Positions 35,529-44,733 of a stretch of DNA of 64,000 nt are shown here, piece by piece. The position numbers and the translations under genes are program-made. Location: NCBI RefSeq assembly GCF_034424375.1, contig NZ_CP139965.1:3658001-3722000 (forward strand). Direction: 5' to 3'. Numbering within the stretch: the stretch's first letter is position 1; the number at the start of each line of letters is the position of its first letter. Under the pieces are notes generated by a model that had not been told where the DNA came from, did not search any database, and saw nothing but the letters and a program-made list of their open reading frames with translations. Source of the stretch: Paraburkholderia kururiensis. GTDB taxonomy: Bacteria > Pseudomonadota > Gammaproteobacteria > Burkholderiales > Burkholderiaceae.

Positions 35529-36494
35529 TCACGTGCGCGGGCCCGCGTCCTGGACCAGTTCCGCCGACACGACATCCCACAGCTTTCTCATCAGCTCGTG
35601 ACGCGGGTCGTCGCCCTGCGCCGCAAGCTTGTCGCGATAGAGCCGGATCTCCATGGTCAGCGTGAAGCGGTCCTGCGGCACGCCGCGCGTTGCGCGGTCA
35701 AGGCGAATCAGCTTGCCCTCGGCCACCGCTTCCTCCACCGCGCTGTGCGGCAGAAAGGCGATGCCGTGGCCCGCCAGCGCCATCGCCTTCAAGCCCTCGG
35801 CCATATCGGTCTCGTAGATGCGGTCCAGATAGAGCCGCGTGGGCGCGTTGGCGATGATCACTTCGGTCATGCGCCCAAGGTACGCGTTCGGCGTGTACGA
35901 CAGGTAAGGTGCTGGCGCATCCGGCGTGCCCGGCAGCGTGTGGCGCGGGCGGCCCGCACGGCCCGGCGCGGAAAACGGGCTGATGGGCTCGGTGCCGAGC
36001 GTGAGCATGTCGTAACGCGCCGGGTCCAGTGCGACAGGATGACTCGGATGGTGATAGCCCATCACCAGATCACAGCCGCCTTCCACCAGCGAAAGCAGCG
36101 CGTCGTGCACGTTCAGCGCGCGCAGCCGCGCATGCACGGGGCCCAGTTGCGCCTCGATGCGTTGCAGCCAGCGCGGAAAGTACGTGAGCGACAGCGTGTG
36201 CGGCACCGCGAATTCGATGGTGGCCGCGGGCGTCGCCATGTGGCCGCGCAGCAGCGTGCGCGCCTCATGAAACTGCGAGAGCATCGCGAGCGCCTGCTCG
36301 TAGAACACCTGGCCGGCAGACGTGAGACGCGTCGGATAAACCGAACGGTCGATCAGTTCCGTGCCTAGCCACGCTTCCAGCGCCTGGATACGCCTCGAGA
36401 AGGCCGGCTGGGTGACGTGCCGCAACTCCGCGGACCGGCTGAAACTGCGGGTTTCGGCGAGCGAAACGAAATCTTCGAGCCACTTGAGTTCCAT
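35529..36494 (-). CDS. LysR-type regulator, HypT/YjiE-like
   Basis: A 321-residue LysR regulator. The helix-turn-helix (about residues 1-60) has ETRSFSRSAELRHVTQPAFS; the ligand-binding domain (about 90-300) follows. The start WLEDFVSLAETRSFSRSA is closest to the HypT/YjiE branch, which in E. coli responds to hypochlorite through methionine oxidation; that assignment is an inference. Start 36494 gives MELKWLEDF; 59 open codons upstream lack homology. It lies upstream of glutamate dehydrogenase on the same strand, 136 bp away, and may regulate it. Confidence 0.87.
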   Translation of the reverse strand: MELKWLEDFVSLAETRSFSRSAELRHVTQPAFSRRIQALEAWLGTELIDRSVYPTRLTSAGQVFYEQALAMLSQFHEARTLLRGHMATPAATIEFAVPHTLSLTYFPRWLQRIEAQLGPVHARLRALNVHDALLSLVEGGCDLVMGYHHPSHPVALDPARYDMLTLGTEPISPFSAPGRAGRPRHTLPGTPDAPAPYLSYTPNAYLGRMTEVIIANAPTRLYLDRIYETDMAEGLKAMALAGHGIAFLPHSAVEEAVAEGKLIRLDRATRGVPQDRFTLTMEIRLYRDKLAAQGDDPRHELMRKLWDVVSAELVQDAGPRT

Positions 36495-36711
36495 GGCGGG
36501 CGGCGTGGGGTAAAGGGGCCGGCGCGGCGAGCGCACCGCGAAAGCCTGCATTCTAGCGGGGGCCACGGAACCCGCCGTGGCGGCGTGCCGTTGCGGCGTG
36601 ACCGCTGGAGCACTGCCGGGCGTCATTCCGTGCCCGTCTGACGTGCACACACCGCCCATCGCCGGCTCCATGACACCCTCGCCGCAGGTCGGGGCGGCCC
36701 CGCGTCGGTGG

Positions 36712-36717
36712 TAAAAT
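36712..36717 (+). promoter_or_regulatory. Candidate -10 box of purB
   Basis: TAAAAT, 50 bases before the purB start, in the short gap divergent from the LysR gene. Confidence 0.4.
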
Positions 36718-36766
36718 TCGCGGTTCTCCCCGTTTCCGATCTCACCCTCCTCCGGCTCGTCCCATC

Positions 36767-38155
36767 ATGTCCGACACCCGCCCCGACACCCTCTACGCGC
36801 TCACCGCGCTCTCCCCGCTCGACGGCCGCTATGCCGCCAAAACGGAAGCCCTGCGCGACTGGCTCTCCGAAGCCGCCTTCATGCGCCACCGCGTGACGGT
36901 CGAGATCCATTGGCTCATCGCGCTCTCGCACGCCGGCTTCGCCGAGGTGCCGCGTTTCTCCGAGGCGTCGGAACAGTTCCTGTTGCAGCTCGCCGAGCGC
37001 TTCACCGCGCACGACGCCGCGCGCATCAAGGAAATCGAGCGCGTGACGAATCACGACGTGAAGGCCGTCGAGTACTGGCTCAAGGAGTCGGTGAAGGGTC
37101 AGCCGGAGCTGGAGCGCGCAAGCGAATTCATCCACTTCGCCTGCACCTCGGAAGACATCAACAACACGTCGCACGGCATGATGCTCGCCGGCGCGCGCGA
37201 GCACGTCATCGTGCCCGCGCTGCGCAAGGTGCATGAGCGCCTCGTCGCAATCGCGCATGCCCAGGCCGCCCAGCCGATGCTCTCCCGCACGCACGGCCAG
37301 CCCGCCAGCCCCACCACGCTCGGCAAGGAAATCGCCAACGTCGCGGCGCGCCTCGCCCGTGCCATCGCGCGCATCGAGAAGGTGGAGCTGCTCGGCAAGA
37401 TGAACGGCGCCGTGGGCAACTTCAACGCGCACCTGTCGGCGTACCCCGACTTCGACTGGGAGTCGTTCTCGCGCAAGGTCGTGGAAGAACGGCTCAAACT
37501 CACCTTCAACCCCTACACCATCCAGATCGAGCCGCACGATTACATGGCCGAACTGTTCGACGCCGTGGCGCGCGCGAACACGATCCTGCTGGACCTGGAC
37601 CGCGACGTGTGGGGCTACATCTCGGTCGGCTACTTCAAGCAGAAGACGAAGGCCGGCGAGATCGGTTCGTCCACGATGCCGCACAAGGTCAACCCGATCG
37701 ACTTCGAAAACTCCGAAGGGAATCTGGGCCTCGCGAACGCGACGCTGCGCCACCTCGCCGACAAGCTGCCCGTCTCGCGCTGGCAGCGCGACCTCACCGA
37801 TTCGACCGTGCTGCGCAACATCGGCGTGGCGTTCGGCTACTCGCTGCTCGCCTATGACGCGCTGATCCGCGGCCTCGACAAGCTCGAAGTCAATCCGCAG
37901 CGTCTGAACGACGACCTCGACAACTGCTGGGAAGTGCTGGCCGAGCCGGTGCAGACGGTGATGCGCCGCTACGGCATCGAAAATCCGTACGAGCAGTTGA
38001 AGGAACTCACGCGCGGCAAGGGCATCACGCGCGAAGCGCTGCAGACGTTCATCGGCGGCCTCAACATTCCGGCCGACGCGAAAGCACGCCTGCTGGACAT
38101 GACGCCGGGCTCGTACACGGGCAAGGCCGAGGAACTGGCGAAGCGGATCGCGTAA
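36767..38155 (+). CDS. purB: Adenylosuccinate lyase
   Basis: A 462-residue homotetrameric lyase acting twice in purine synthesis: SAICAR to AICAR, and adenylosuccinate to AMP. The fumarase-superfamily signature SSTMPHKVNPIDFE (flexible catalytic loop with the active Ser) and the TSEDINNTSHG and RTHGQPASPTT histidine regions are present. The N-terminus (YALTALSPLDGRYAAKT) is that of the E. coli-type enzyme. A single-gene unit closed by a bidirectional terminator. Confidence 0.97.
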   Translation: MSDTRPDTLYALTALSPLDGRYAAKTEALRDWLSEAAFMRHRVTVEIHWLIALSHAGFAEVPRFSEASEQFLLQLAERFTAHDAARIKEIERVTNHDVKAVEYWLKESVKGQPELERASEFIHFACTSEDINNTSHGMMLAGAREHVIVPALRKVHERLVAIAHAQAAQPMLSRTHGQPASPTTLGKEIANVAARLARAIARIEKVELLGKMNGAVGNFNAHLSAYPDFDWESFSRKVVEERLKLTFNPYTIQIEPHDYMAELFDAVARANTILLDLDRDVWGYISVGYFKQKTKAGEIGSSTMPHKVNPIDFENSEGNLGLANATLRHLADKLPVSRWQRDLTDSTVLRNIGVAFGYSLLAYDALIRGLDKLEVNPQRLNDDLDNCWEVLAEPVQTVMRRYGIENPYEQLKELTRGKGITREALQTFIGGLNIPADAKARLLDMTPGSYTGKAEELAKRIA

Positions 38156-38201
38156 CGTGTGAGTGGCTGCTTAAGCCACGGCCTGAGCGCCCGCTCAAAG
38201 C

Positions 38202-38232
38202 AAAAAGGCGTTCCTCGAAGGAACGCCTTTTT
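38202..38232. terminator. Bidirectional terminator between purB and gntK
   Basis: The 13-bp stem AAAAAGGCGTTCC/GGAACGCCTTTTT with a short loop serves both converging genes. Confidence 0.92.
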
Positions 38233-38272
38233 CACGTCTGCCCGCCGAAAACGCGGCAGATCAGCCAGCCGA

Positions 38273-38776
38273 TCACGACGCGCCGCGCGCCTTCAACTGC
38301 GCAAGCACGCTCTCGACGATCTGCTCCGGCTCGAGATCGATGCTTACCTCCACCGCCTCGTCCGCACCCGGCTCTTCGAGCGTATCGAGCTGGCTTTGCA
38401 ACAGCGACGGGTCGAAGAAGTGGCCCGTGCGCGTCTTCAGGCGCTCGCGCAGCGTCTCCATCGAACCCTTCAGGTACACGAACCACACATCGCCGTCGCC
38501 GTTGCGCAGGATGTCGCGATACGCGCGCTTGAGCGACGAACACGTGAACACGGCCGTCTCGCCCGCGCGCTGCTTTTCCTCGATCGCCGCGCGAATGGTG
38601 CGCAGCCACGGCCAGCGGTCCTCGTCGGTAAGCGGAATGCCGTGGTGCATCTTCTCCTTGTTGGCCGCGCTGTGGAACGCGTCGCCGTCGGTGAAGCTGC
38701 ACTGAAGGCGTTCCGCCAGCATTTCGCCGATGCGCGACTTGCCGGCGCCCGACACGCCCATTGCTATCAAGATCAT
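38273..38776 (-). CDS. gntK: Gluconokinase
   Basis: A 167-residue P-loop kinase making 6-phosphogluconate. GVSGAGKS at residues 7-14 binds ATP; DGDAFHSAANKEKMHHG holds the gluconate-contacting residues; the lid has arginines in LRERLKTRTGHFF. AAGGAGCAG precedes the ATG. It starts ten bases after the gluconate permease gene, so transport and phosphorylation are co-expressed. Its product is the substrate of Edd upstream. Confidence 0.95.
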   Translation of the reverse strand: MILIAMGVSGAGKSRIGEMLAERLQCSFTDGDAFHSAANKEKMHHGIPLTDEDRWPWLRTIRAAIEEKQRAGETAVFTCSSLKRAYRDILRNGDGDVWFVYLKGSMETLRERLKTRTGHFFDPSLLQSQLDTLEEPGADEAVEVSIDLEPEQIVESVLAQLKARGAS

Positions 38777-38786
38777 CTACTGCTCC

Positions 38787-40175
38787 TTACAGCACTGCCG
38801 CCAGTGCGAACGTAAAACCGAGACCGAGCAACGAAATAATCGTCTCGCAAAGCGACCACGTCTTGAACGTCTGACCGACGGTCATGCCGAAGTACTCCTT
38901 GATGAGCCAGAAGCCGCCGTCGTTCACGTGGGAAAAGATGAGCGAGCCCGAACCGGTGGCAAGCACCATGAGTTCCGGCCGAACCTGCACGCCGCTTGCC
39001 GACGCGATGGGCGCGACGATGCCGCACGCGGTGGTCATCGCGACGGTCGCCGACCCGGTTGCAAGGCGAATCAACGCGGCGACGAACCAGCCGAGCAGCA
39101 GCGGCGAAAGCTGCGCGTTCTGCGCGAGCGAAATGATTTCCTTCGAGATACCGCTGTCCATCAGCACGCGGCCGAAGCCGCCGCCCGCGCCCACGATCAG
39201 CGTAATGCCCGCAATAGGCGCAAGACAGTCGCCGCAGAATTTCTGGATCTGCTCCTTCGTGAAGCCGCGTTGCGTGCCGAAAGTCCAGAAGCTCACGAGC
39301 ACCGCGATCAGCAGCGCGACGTCCGAGGTGCCGACGAAGTGGAGCAGACCGTTCGGAATCGTCTTCGGCGCGAATACGAGGTCGGCCCAACTGCCCACGA
39401 GCATCAGGATGACCGGCAACAGGATGGTGAAGAGCGTGATGCCGAAGCCGGGCAGCTCGCGCTTCTGACGCGCTGCGCCGCCCGTCGACGCGCCCGTCCC
39501 GTTGCCGCCTTCGATGAACTGGGCCGCGAGCGGATTCGGCGCCGTGAGCTTGATGTGACGATGAATCAGCAGCGCAAACAAGGGACCGGCGACGATGGCC
39601 GTGGGCACACCCACGATCAGCCCGTACGCAATGGTGCGGCCGATGTCGGCGTGATACGCCTGCACCGCGAGCAGCGCGGCCGGATGCGGCGGAATGAGCC
39701 CGTGCACGACGGAAAGACCGGCCACCATCGGCAGGCCGATCAGCAGCAGCGACTTGCCGGTGCGCTGCGCGACATTGAAGGCAATCGGAATCAGCAGCAC
39801 GAAGCCCACTTCGAAGAACACGGGCAGGCCGACGATGATCGCGACGCACATCATCGCCCAGTGGATGTTCTTCTCGCCGAACCAGCCGATGAGCGTCGTA
39901 GCGATGCGCTCCGCGCCGCCGGACTCCGCCATCATCTTGCCGAGCATGGTGCCGAGGCCCACCACGATCGCGATGTGGCCGAGCGTATTGCCGTTGCCGG
40001 TCTCGAACGACTTGACGATCTGATCCATCGGCATGCCGACGGCAAGACCGAGCAGCAGCGAGACGATGATGAGAACGAGGAACGGATAGACCTTGAAGCG
40101 CGTGATCAGCAGGATCAGCGCGGCAATGGCGACCAGCGCAAAGACCAGCAGCATGCTGCCGTGGACGGCTACCAT
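38787..40175 (-). CDS. gntT: Gluconate permease, GntP family
   Basis: A 462-residue inner-membrane proton symporter with about 12-14 hydrophobic segments; the first is at residues 8-25 and the family motif GLIPPHPAALLA is near residue 150. A strong AAAGGAGGGG ribosome site precedes the ATG. The symbol is by family; GntT, GntU and GntP cannot be told apart here. It lies between eda and gntK in an Entner-Doudoroff cluster, which supports gluconate as the substrate. Confidence 0.92.
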   Translation of the reverse strand: MVAVHGSMLLVFALVAIAALILLITRFKVYPFLVLIIVSLLLGLAVGMPMDQIVKSFETGNGNTLGHIAIVVGLGTMLGKMMAESGGAERIATTLIGWFGEKNIHWAMMCVAIIVGLPVFFEVGFVLLIPIAFNVAQRTGKSLLLIGLPMVAGLSVVHGLIPPHPAALLAVQAYHADIGRTIAYGLIVGVPTAIVAGPLFALLIHRHIKLTAPNPLAAQFIEGGNGTGASTGGAARQKRELPGFGITLFTILLPVILMLVGSWADLVFAPKTIPNGLLHFVGTSDVALLIAVLVSFWTFGTQRGFTKEQIQKFCGDCLAPIAGITLIVGAGGGFGRVLMDSGISKEIISLAQNAQLSPLLLGWFVAALIRLATGSATVAMTTACGIVAPIASASGVQVRPELMVLATGSGSLIFSHVNDGGFWLIKEYFGMTVGQTFKTWSLCETIISLLGLGFTFALAAVL

Positions 40176-40533
40176 GAAGCCCCTCCTTTGGTGTTATGGA
40201 AACGGACGCGAGACGCTGCCGTCGGCCGGGATCGCGGTTCTGCGCGCGGCGGCGCGTACGGCCCGTCTGCGAGGACGCTGAATTTTACTGTCAGACTTGA
40301 GTGCTTGCGCGTGAGCGGAGAGCGCTGCGGGAGCGGTCCGATGGGCCAGACGGCGTGGATTCACCCTGCACGCTGTGCCGCTGCGCACGGTGGATCGATC
40401 TTGCGCGTTACGTAGCCCTGCTGGTCGCTGCCGGGCCGCTTCCAGGCCGCGCACCTGTGCTCGCATCGATGGCGCGTCCCAGCGGCGGCGGTCCGACGTT
40501 CCGATCAACCGGAACGCCGAACCCACCGGCACA
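40176..40533. other. 358-bp gap between eda and gntT
   Basis: No protein-like frame was found. On the minus strand TAAAAT at 40282-40287 is a possible -10 for gntT-gntK, giving a leader of about 100 nt. No copy of the HexR-like palindrome seen upstream of edd was found, so gntTK may have separate control. Confidence 0.4.
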
Positions 40534-41175
40534 TCACCGTGCAGGCGGCGCCAGTTCGCTTGCGGCGCGCGCGAGCCGCGTGACTTCGTCCCAGTTCTGC
40601 GCGGCGAGCGCGCTCTTCGGCGTGAGCCACGAACCGCCCACGCACACCACGTTAGGCAGCGCAAGAAAGGTGGGCGCTGATTCGGCCGTGATGCCGCCGG
40701 TCGGGCAGAACTTCAGCGTCGGGAACGGACCGTGAAACGCCTGCAGCATCGGCACGCCGCCGGCCGGCTGCGCGGGGAAGAACTTCACGATCTCGTAGCC
40801 CAGTTCGAGTGCGACGATGATGTCGGTCGGCGTCATCACGCCCGGCAGCAGCGGCAGGCCGGCGTCCTGTGCGGCCTGGTGCATGTCCTTCGTGAGGCCC
40901 GGCGACACGCCGAAGCGCGCGCCCGCCTTCTTCGCCAGTGCGCACTGTTCGGGCTTCGTGATCGTGCCCACGCCCACCACGATGTCTTCGGCCAACTGGC
41001 TCGCGCGCTCGATGGCCTTGAGGCCAGCCTCGGTGCGCAAAGTGATTTCGAGTACCTTCACGCCGCCCGCATGCAGCGCGCGCGACACGTTTTCGCCCTG
41101 CTCCACCGATTCGAATGCGAGTACCGGAATCACCGGACCGAGCCGTACGATTTCGGCCACTGTCTGTGCAGTCAT
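40534..41175 (-). CDS. eda: KDPG/KHG aldolase
   Basis: A 213-residue class I aldolase that splits 2-keto-3-deoxy-6-phosphogluconate into pyruvate and glyceraldehyde-3-phosphate. The catalytic base Glu43 (LEITLRT) and the Schiff-base Lys131 (IVKFFPAQ) sit two residues from the E. coli positions (45 and 133). Start 41175 gives MTAQTVAEIVRLGPVIPVLA. It follows edd with a two-base gap, so the two steps are made together. Confidence 0.97.
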   Translation of the reverse strand: MTAQTVAEIVRLGPVIPVLAFESVEQGENVSRALHAGGVKVLEITLRTEAGLKAIERASQLAEDIVVGVGTITKPEQCALAKKAGARFGVSPGLTKDMHQAAQDAGLPLLPGVMTPTDIIVALELGYEIVKFFPAQPAGGVPMLQAFHGPFPTLKFCPTGGITAESAPTFLALPNVVCVGGSWLTPKSALAAQNWDEVTRLARAASELAPPAR

Positions 41176-41177
41176 GT

Positions 41178-43094
41178 TCAAGCTCCTTGTTTGTGCAGTT
41201 CGTGGTGAGCGCGGGATGCCGCGGCGCCCGCCTGCTCGCCCGAACCTTCGCCGGTTGTTGTTTCGCCCACGAGCGGGCCGAATACCGATGCGCCCAGCTC
41301 CGCGGGCGCCGCCGCCGCGCGGAACACGCCGAACAATTCGCGGCCGAAGCCGACTTCGTTTTCCGCCTGATGGCGCGGCGCGGCCACCGACCGCGTGGCC
41401 CATTCGGCGTCGTCCACTTCGACGTCGAGCACGCCGGCTTCGGCATCGATCACGATCATGTCGCCGTCGCGCACCTTGCCGAGCGGACCTTGCAGCAGCG
41501 CTTCGGGCGAGACGTGGATCACCGCGGGCACCTTGCCCGAGGCGCCCGACATGCGGCCGTCCGTCACCAGCGCCACGTGAAAGCCCTGATCCTGCAGCAC
41601 GCCGAGCAGCGGCGTCAGCCGATGCAGCTCCGGCATGCCGTTGGCGCGTGCGCCCTGGAAGCGCACCACGGCTACGAAGTCGCGCTTCAGTTCGCCGCGA
41701 TCGAACGCTTCCTGCACCGCTTCCTGAGAGTCGAACACGATGGCCGGCGCCTTCACCACACGATGCTGCGCCGCTACCGCCGAAATCTTGATGACGCCGC
41801 GGCCCAGCTTACCCTGCATGAGCCGCAAGCCACCGTCCGGCTGGAACGGCTGCTGGATGCCGCGCAGCACCGCCGTATCCTGGCTCTCCACCACGCCGGG
41901 CACCCACGTCAGCTTGCCGTCGATCAGCTTCGGCTCCTGCGTGTAGTGAGCAAGTCCCTCTCCCGCCACGGTCTTCACGTCCTCGTGCAGCAAGCCGCCT
42001 TCGAGCAGATTGCGCACGAGGAAGGCGATGCCGCCCGCCGCGTGGAAATGATTTACGTCGGCCTTGCCGTTCGGGTAGACCTTCGCGAGCAGCGGCACGG
42101 CCTGCGAGAGTTCGTCGAAATCGTTCCAGTCGATCACGATGCCCGCCGCGCGCGCAATCGCGACGAGGTGCAGCGTGTGATTCGTGGAGCCGCCCGTGGC
42201 GAGCAGCGCCACGATGCCGTTGACGATGGCTTTCTCGTCGATCACATGGCCGATCGGTGTGTACTGACCGCGCTCCACGGTGAGGTCCAGCACACGGCGC
42301 GCGGCGGCCGCCGTCAGTTCGTCGCGCAGCGGCGTGTGCGGGTGAATGAAGGCGGAGCCCGGCAGATGCATGCCCATCACTTCCATGAGCATCTGGTTGC
42401 TGTTCGCGGTGCCGTAGAACGTGCAGGTGCCGTGTCCGTGATAAGCCGCGGCCTCAGATTCGAGCAGTGCGTCGCGGCCCACCTGGCCCGTGGCATAAAG
42501 CTGGCGGATCTTCGCTTTTTCGTCGTTGGAGAGGCCGCTCGTCATCGGCCCGGCGGGCACGAAGATAGTGGGCAGATGCCCGAACTGGAGCGCGCCGATC
42601 ATGAGGCCCGGCACGATCTTGTCGCAGATGCCGAGGCACAGCGCCGCGTCGAACATGTTGTGCGTGAGCGCGACCGCGGTGCTCATGGCGATCACCTCAC
42701 GCGAGAAGAGCGACAGCTCCATGCCCGCGTTGCCTTGCGTGACGCCGTCGCACATCGCCGGCACGCCCCCCGCGAACTGCGCGACGCCGCCGTTCTCGCG
42801 CGCGGCCTGCTTGATGAGCTCGGGGTAGTCGCGATACGGCGCATGCGCCGAGAGCATCTCGTTGTAGGCCGAGACGATGCCGATGTTGGGCGCGCGCAGC
42901 GCCTTGATCTCGAACTTGTCGTTGCCTTCCATGCCGGCGAAGCCGTGAGCCAGGTTCGCGCACGAGAGCGCGCCGCGCGCGGGAAAGCGTCCTTGCGCCG
43001 CCTCGATCCGTGCGAGATACGACTCGCGCGTGGGCTTGCTGCGCTCGATCACGCGGCGCGTGACCTTCATCAACTGGGCATGCGGGGAAGCCAT
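41178..43094 (-). CDS. edd: 6-phosphogluconate dehydratase
   Basis: A 638-residue [4Fe-4S] dehydratase, the first dedicated Entner-Doudoroff enzyme. The IlvD/Edd signature AMCDGVTQG and the cluster cysteines (in GICDK and the HGTCTFYG region) are present, with DGRMSGASGK near the C-terminus. It is about 35 residues longer than E. coli Edd (603) through a variable Ala/Gly-rich C-terminal tail. GAAGGAGA precedes ATG 43094; an upstream ATG has no such site. Transcribed away from hexR; its promoter contains a putative HexR site. Confidence 0.96.
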   Translation of the reverse strand: MASPHAQLMKVTRRVIERSKPTRESYLARIEAAQGRFPARGALSCANLAHGFAGMEGNDKFEIKALRAPNIGIVSAYNEMLSAHAPYRDYPELIKQAARENGGVAQFAGGVPAMCDGVTQGNAGMELSLFSREVIAMSTAVALTHNMFDAALCLGICDKIVPGLMIGALQFGHLPTIFVPAGPMTSGLSNDEKAKIRQLYATGQVGRDALLESEAAAYHGHGTCTFYGTANSNQMLMEVMGMHLPGSAFIHPHTPLRDELTAAAARRVLDLTVERGQYTPIGHVIDEKAIVNGIVALLATGGSTNHTLHLVAIARAAGIVIDWNDFDELSQAVPLLAKVYPNGKADVNHFHAAGGIAFLVRNLLEGGLLHEDVKTVAGEGLAHYTQEPKLIDGKLTWVPGVVESQDTAVLRGIQQPFQPDGGLRLMQGKLGRGVIKISAVAAQHRVVKAPAIVFDSQEAVQEAFDRGELKRDFVAVVRFQGARANGMPELHRLTPLLGVLQDQGFHVALVTDGRMSGASGKVPAVIHVSPEALLQGPLGKVRDGDMIVIDAEAGVLDVEVDDAEWATRSVAAPRHQAENEVGFGRELFGVFRAAAAPAELGASVFGPLVGETTTGEGSGEQAGAAASRAHHELHKQGA

Positions 43095-43169
43095 CGAATC
43101 TCCTTCGTCTCTGACATGGACGTGGCGCTGACGCTGCGCGGCCACCGGCGCGGTGTGCCGCGCCCGAAG

Positions 43170-43198
43170 ATGTTAGTAGAAAAACTACAAGCCAGCAA
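43170..43198 (-). promoter_or_regulatory. edd promoter with palindromic operator in the spacer
   Basis: TTGCTG (43193-43198), a 17-bp spacer and TAACAT (43170-43175) on the minus strand. The spacer holds GTAG-AAAAA-CTAC (43176-43188), a perfect palindrome apart from its A-run; on the minus strand it reads TGTAGTTTTTCTAC. A repressor here would block polymerase, as expected for HexR. Confidence 0.6.
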
Positions 43199-43305
43199 TC
43201 GGCTTTTTCGGGCGCTCCTTCATTTTCGCCCTCGCCGCAGCGCCAATATTCAAGTACCTTCACGGCAAACCGCCCACAACCTGGGGAATACACCCACGCC
43301 GATCA

Positions 43306-43320
43306 TGTAGTTTTTGTACA
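43306..43320 (+). promoter_or_regulatory. Second HexR-like operator, upstream of hexR
   Basis: TGTAGTTTTTGTACA shares TGTAGTTTTT-n-TAC with the site in the edd promoter. It overlaps the likely -35 (TTGTAC 43314-43319) of the hexR promoter, whose -10 is TATAGT (43335-43340). This suggests auto-repression. Confidence 0.55.
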
Positions 43321-43373
43321 ATCATTCAATCCGCTATAGTCCCCGGATCTTTCAGCATAGTGCGAGTTTTTCG

Positions 43374-44222
43374 ATGATGCTTTCCCAGGTGGAAGCCATG
43401 CGCGAGCAGTTGCGTCCGTCCGAGCGCAAGCTGGCCGACTACGTGCTGGAATCGCCGCGCGAAGTGCTCGACCTGTCGATGACCGAGGTCGCGGACCGCG
43501 CCGGCGTGAGCCAGCCCACCATCGCGCGCTTTTGCCGGGCGCTCGGCTTTTCGGGGTTTCGGGAGTTCAAGATCCGGCTCGCGCAGGGCGTCGCAGCCGG
43601 CGTGCCCGCCGTGTATCGCGACGTGCGGCCCGACGAGCCGGTGCCGGGCGTCGCGGCCAAGGTGCTCGACCGCACCATCGGGGCGCTGATCCAGGTGCGC
43701 AACACGCTCTCGTCGGATGCGGTGGCTGCGGCCATCGCGCTGCTCGCCGCGGCGCGGCGCATCGAGTTCTACGGCGCGGGCGGCTCGGGCATCGCGGCGC
43801 AGGACATGCAGCACAAGTTCTTCCGGCTCGGCATGCCGAGCGTCGCGTATTCGGACCCGCACACCTTCCTGATGTCCGCCGCGCTGCTGGGCGACGGCGA
43901 CGTGGTGGTCGCGATTTCAAACACGGGGCGCACGCGCGACATCGTGGACGCCGCCAAGGCCGCGCTCGCGGGCGGCGCGAAGGTCATCGCGATCACGCAC
44001 GGCAATTCGCCGCTCGCGCGCATCGCAACGGTGGGCCTGCACGCCAACGTGGATGAAGACACCGACATCTTTTCGCCGATGACGTCGCGCACCTCGCATC
44101 TCGCGATCGGCGACATTCTGGCCGTGGGCGTGGCGCTGCAGCGCGGACCGGCGCTCGCGGAAAAGCTGAAGAAGGCGAAGGATCTGATCGTGGGCCGACG
44201 CATCGACCCACTGGAGCCGTAA
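43374..44222 (+). CDS. hexR: RpiR-family regulator HexR
   Basis: A 282-residue repressor. The N-terminal helix-turn-helix (about residues 1-77) includes SMTEVADRAGVSQPTIARF; the SIS sugar-phosphate domain (about 110-260) includes EFYGAGGSGIAAQD and AISNTGRT. In Proteobacteria HexR binds KDPG, the Edd product, and releases glycolytic and Entner-Doudoroff promoters. The choice of HexR rather than another RpiR protein rests on its divergence from edd and the operators between them. Starts 43374 and 43377 (two adjacent ATGs) are both possible. Confidence 0.88.
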   Translation: MMLSQVEAMREQLRPSERKLADYVLESPREVLDLSMTEVADRAGVSQPTIARFCRALGFSGFREFKIRLAQGVAAGVPAVYRDVRPDEPVPGVAAKVLDRTIGALIQVRNTLSSDAVAAAIALLAAARRIEFYGAGGSGIAAQDMQHKFFRLGMPSVAYSDPHTFLMSAALLGDGDVVVAISNTGRTRDIVDAAKAALAGGAKVIAITHGNSPLARIATVGLHANVDEDTDIFSPMTSRTSHLAIGDILAVGVALQRGPALAEKLKKAKDLIVGRRIDPLEP

Positions 44223-44251
44223 GCCGGGTGCCCCCGGCGCGGGCCTCGCGA

Positions 44252-44668
44252 CTAGAACGGCTTGATGACGACGAGCGCGACGGCGGCAAGCATGCCGAGC
44301 ACCGGCAGTTCGTTGAACATGCGATACCACTTGTGCGAGCGGCGGTTCTCGCCGCGCTCGAAGGTAGCGAGCAGTCGACCGCACCAGACGTGATACGCGA
44401 CGAGCAGCGCCACCACGCCCACCTTCGCGTGAATCCAGCCCTGCCCGCGGCCAATGCCCACCACAAGCCACAGCCACAGTCCGCACAGCAGCGCCGGCAC
44501 GGCGATCATCGTCATGAAGCGATACAGCTTGCGCGCCATGATGAGCAGACGCTTCACGGCAGCGGGCTCGGTCTCCATCGCCAGATTGACGAAGATGCGC
44601 GGCAAATAGAACAGGCCGGCAAACCAGGAAGCAATCAGAACGATGTGAAACGTCTTCACCCAGAGCAT
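44252..44668 (-). CDS. hemJ: HemJ-like protoporphyrinogen oxidase (CopD family)
   Basis: A 138-residue inner-membrane protein with four hydrophobic segments. The N-terminus MLWVKTFHIVLIASWFAGLFYLPR, given here by its His8 and WFAGLFYLPR parts, and the later GWIHAKVGVV and YHVWCGR match HemJ, which oxidises protoporphyrinogen IX in heme synthesis using a bound heme. Many pipelines name it only a CopD family protein. No other heme gene is adjacent; it follows proA by 65 bp on the same strand. Confidence 0.78.
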   Translation of the reverse strand: MLWVKTFHIVLIASWFAGLFYLPRIFVNLAMETEPAAVKRLLIMARKLYRFMTMIAVPALLCGLWLWLVVGIGRGQGWIHAKVGVVALLVAYHVWCGRLLATFERGENRRSHKWYRMFNELPVLGMLAAVALVVIKPF

Positions 44669-44733
44669 TGATGGTCCTTTGAATTCTTTAAAGGCGTGTC
44701 ATGGCGATGCGTGCGGCTCGCAGGAAGCGCCGC

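Noticed and set aside
40301..40735. 144-codon plus-strand frame in the eda-gntT gap
   Set aside because: It runs over the gap and antisense to eda, with Arg/Ala/Gly-rich composition and no start signals.
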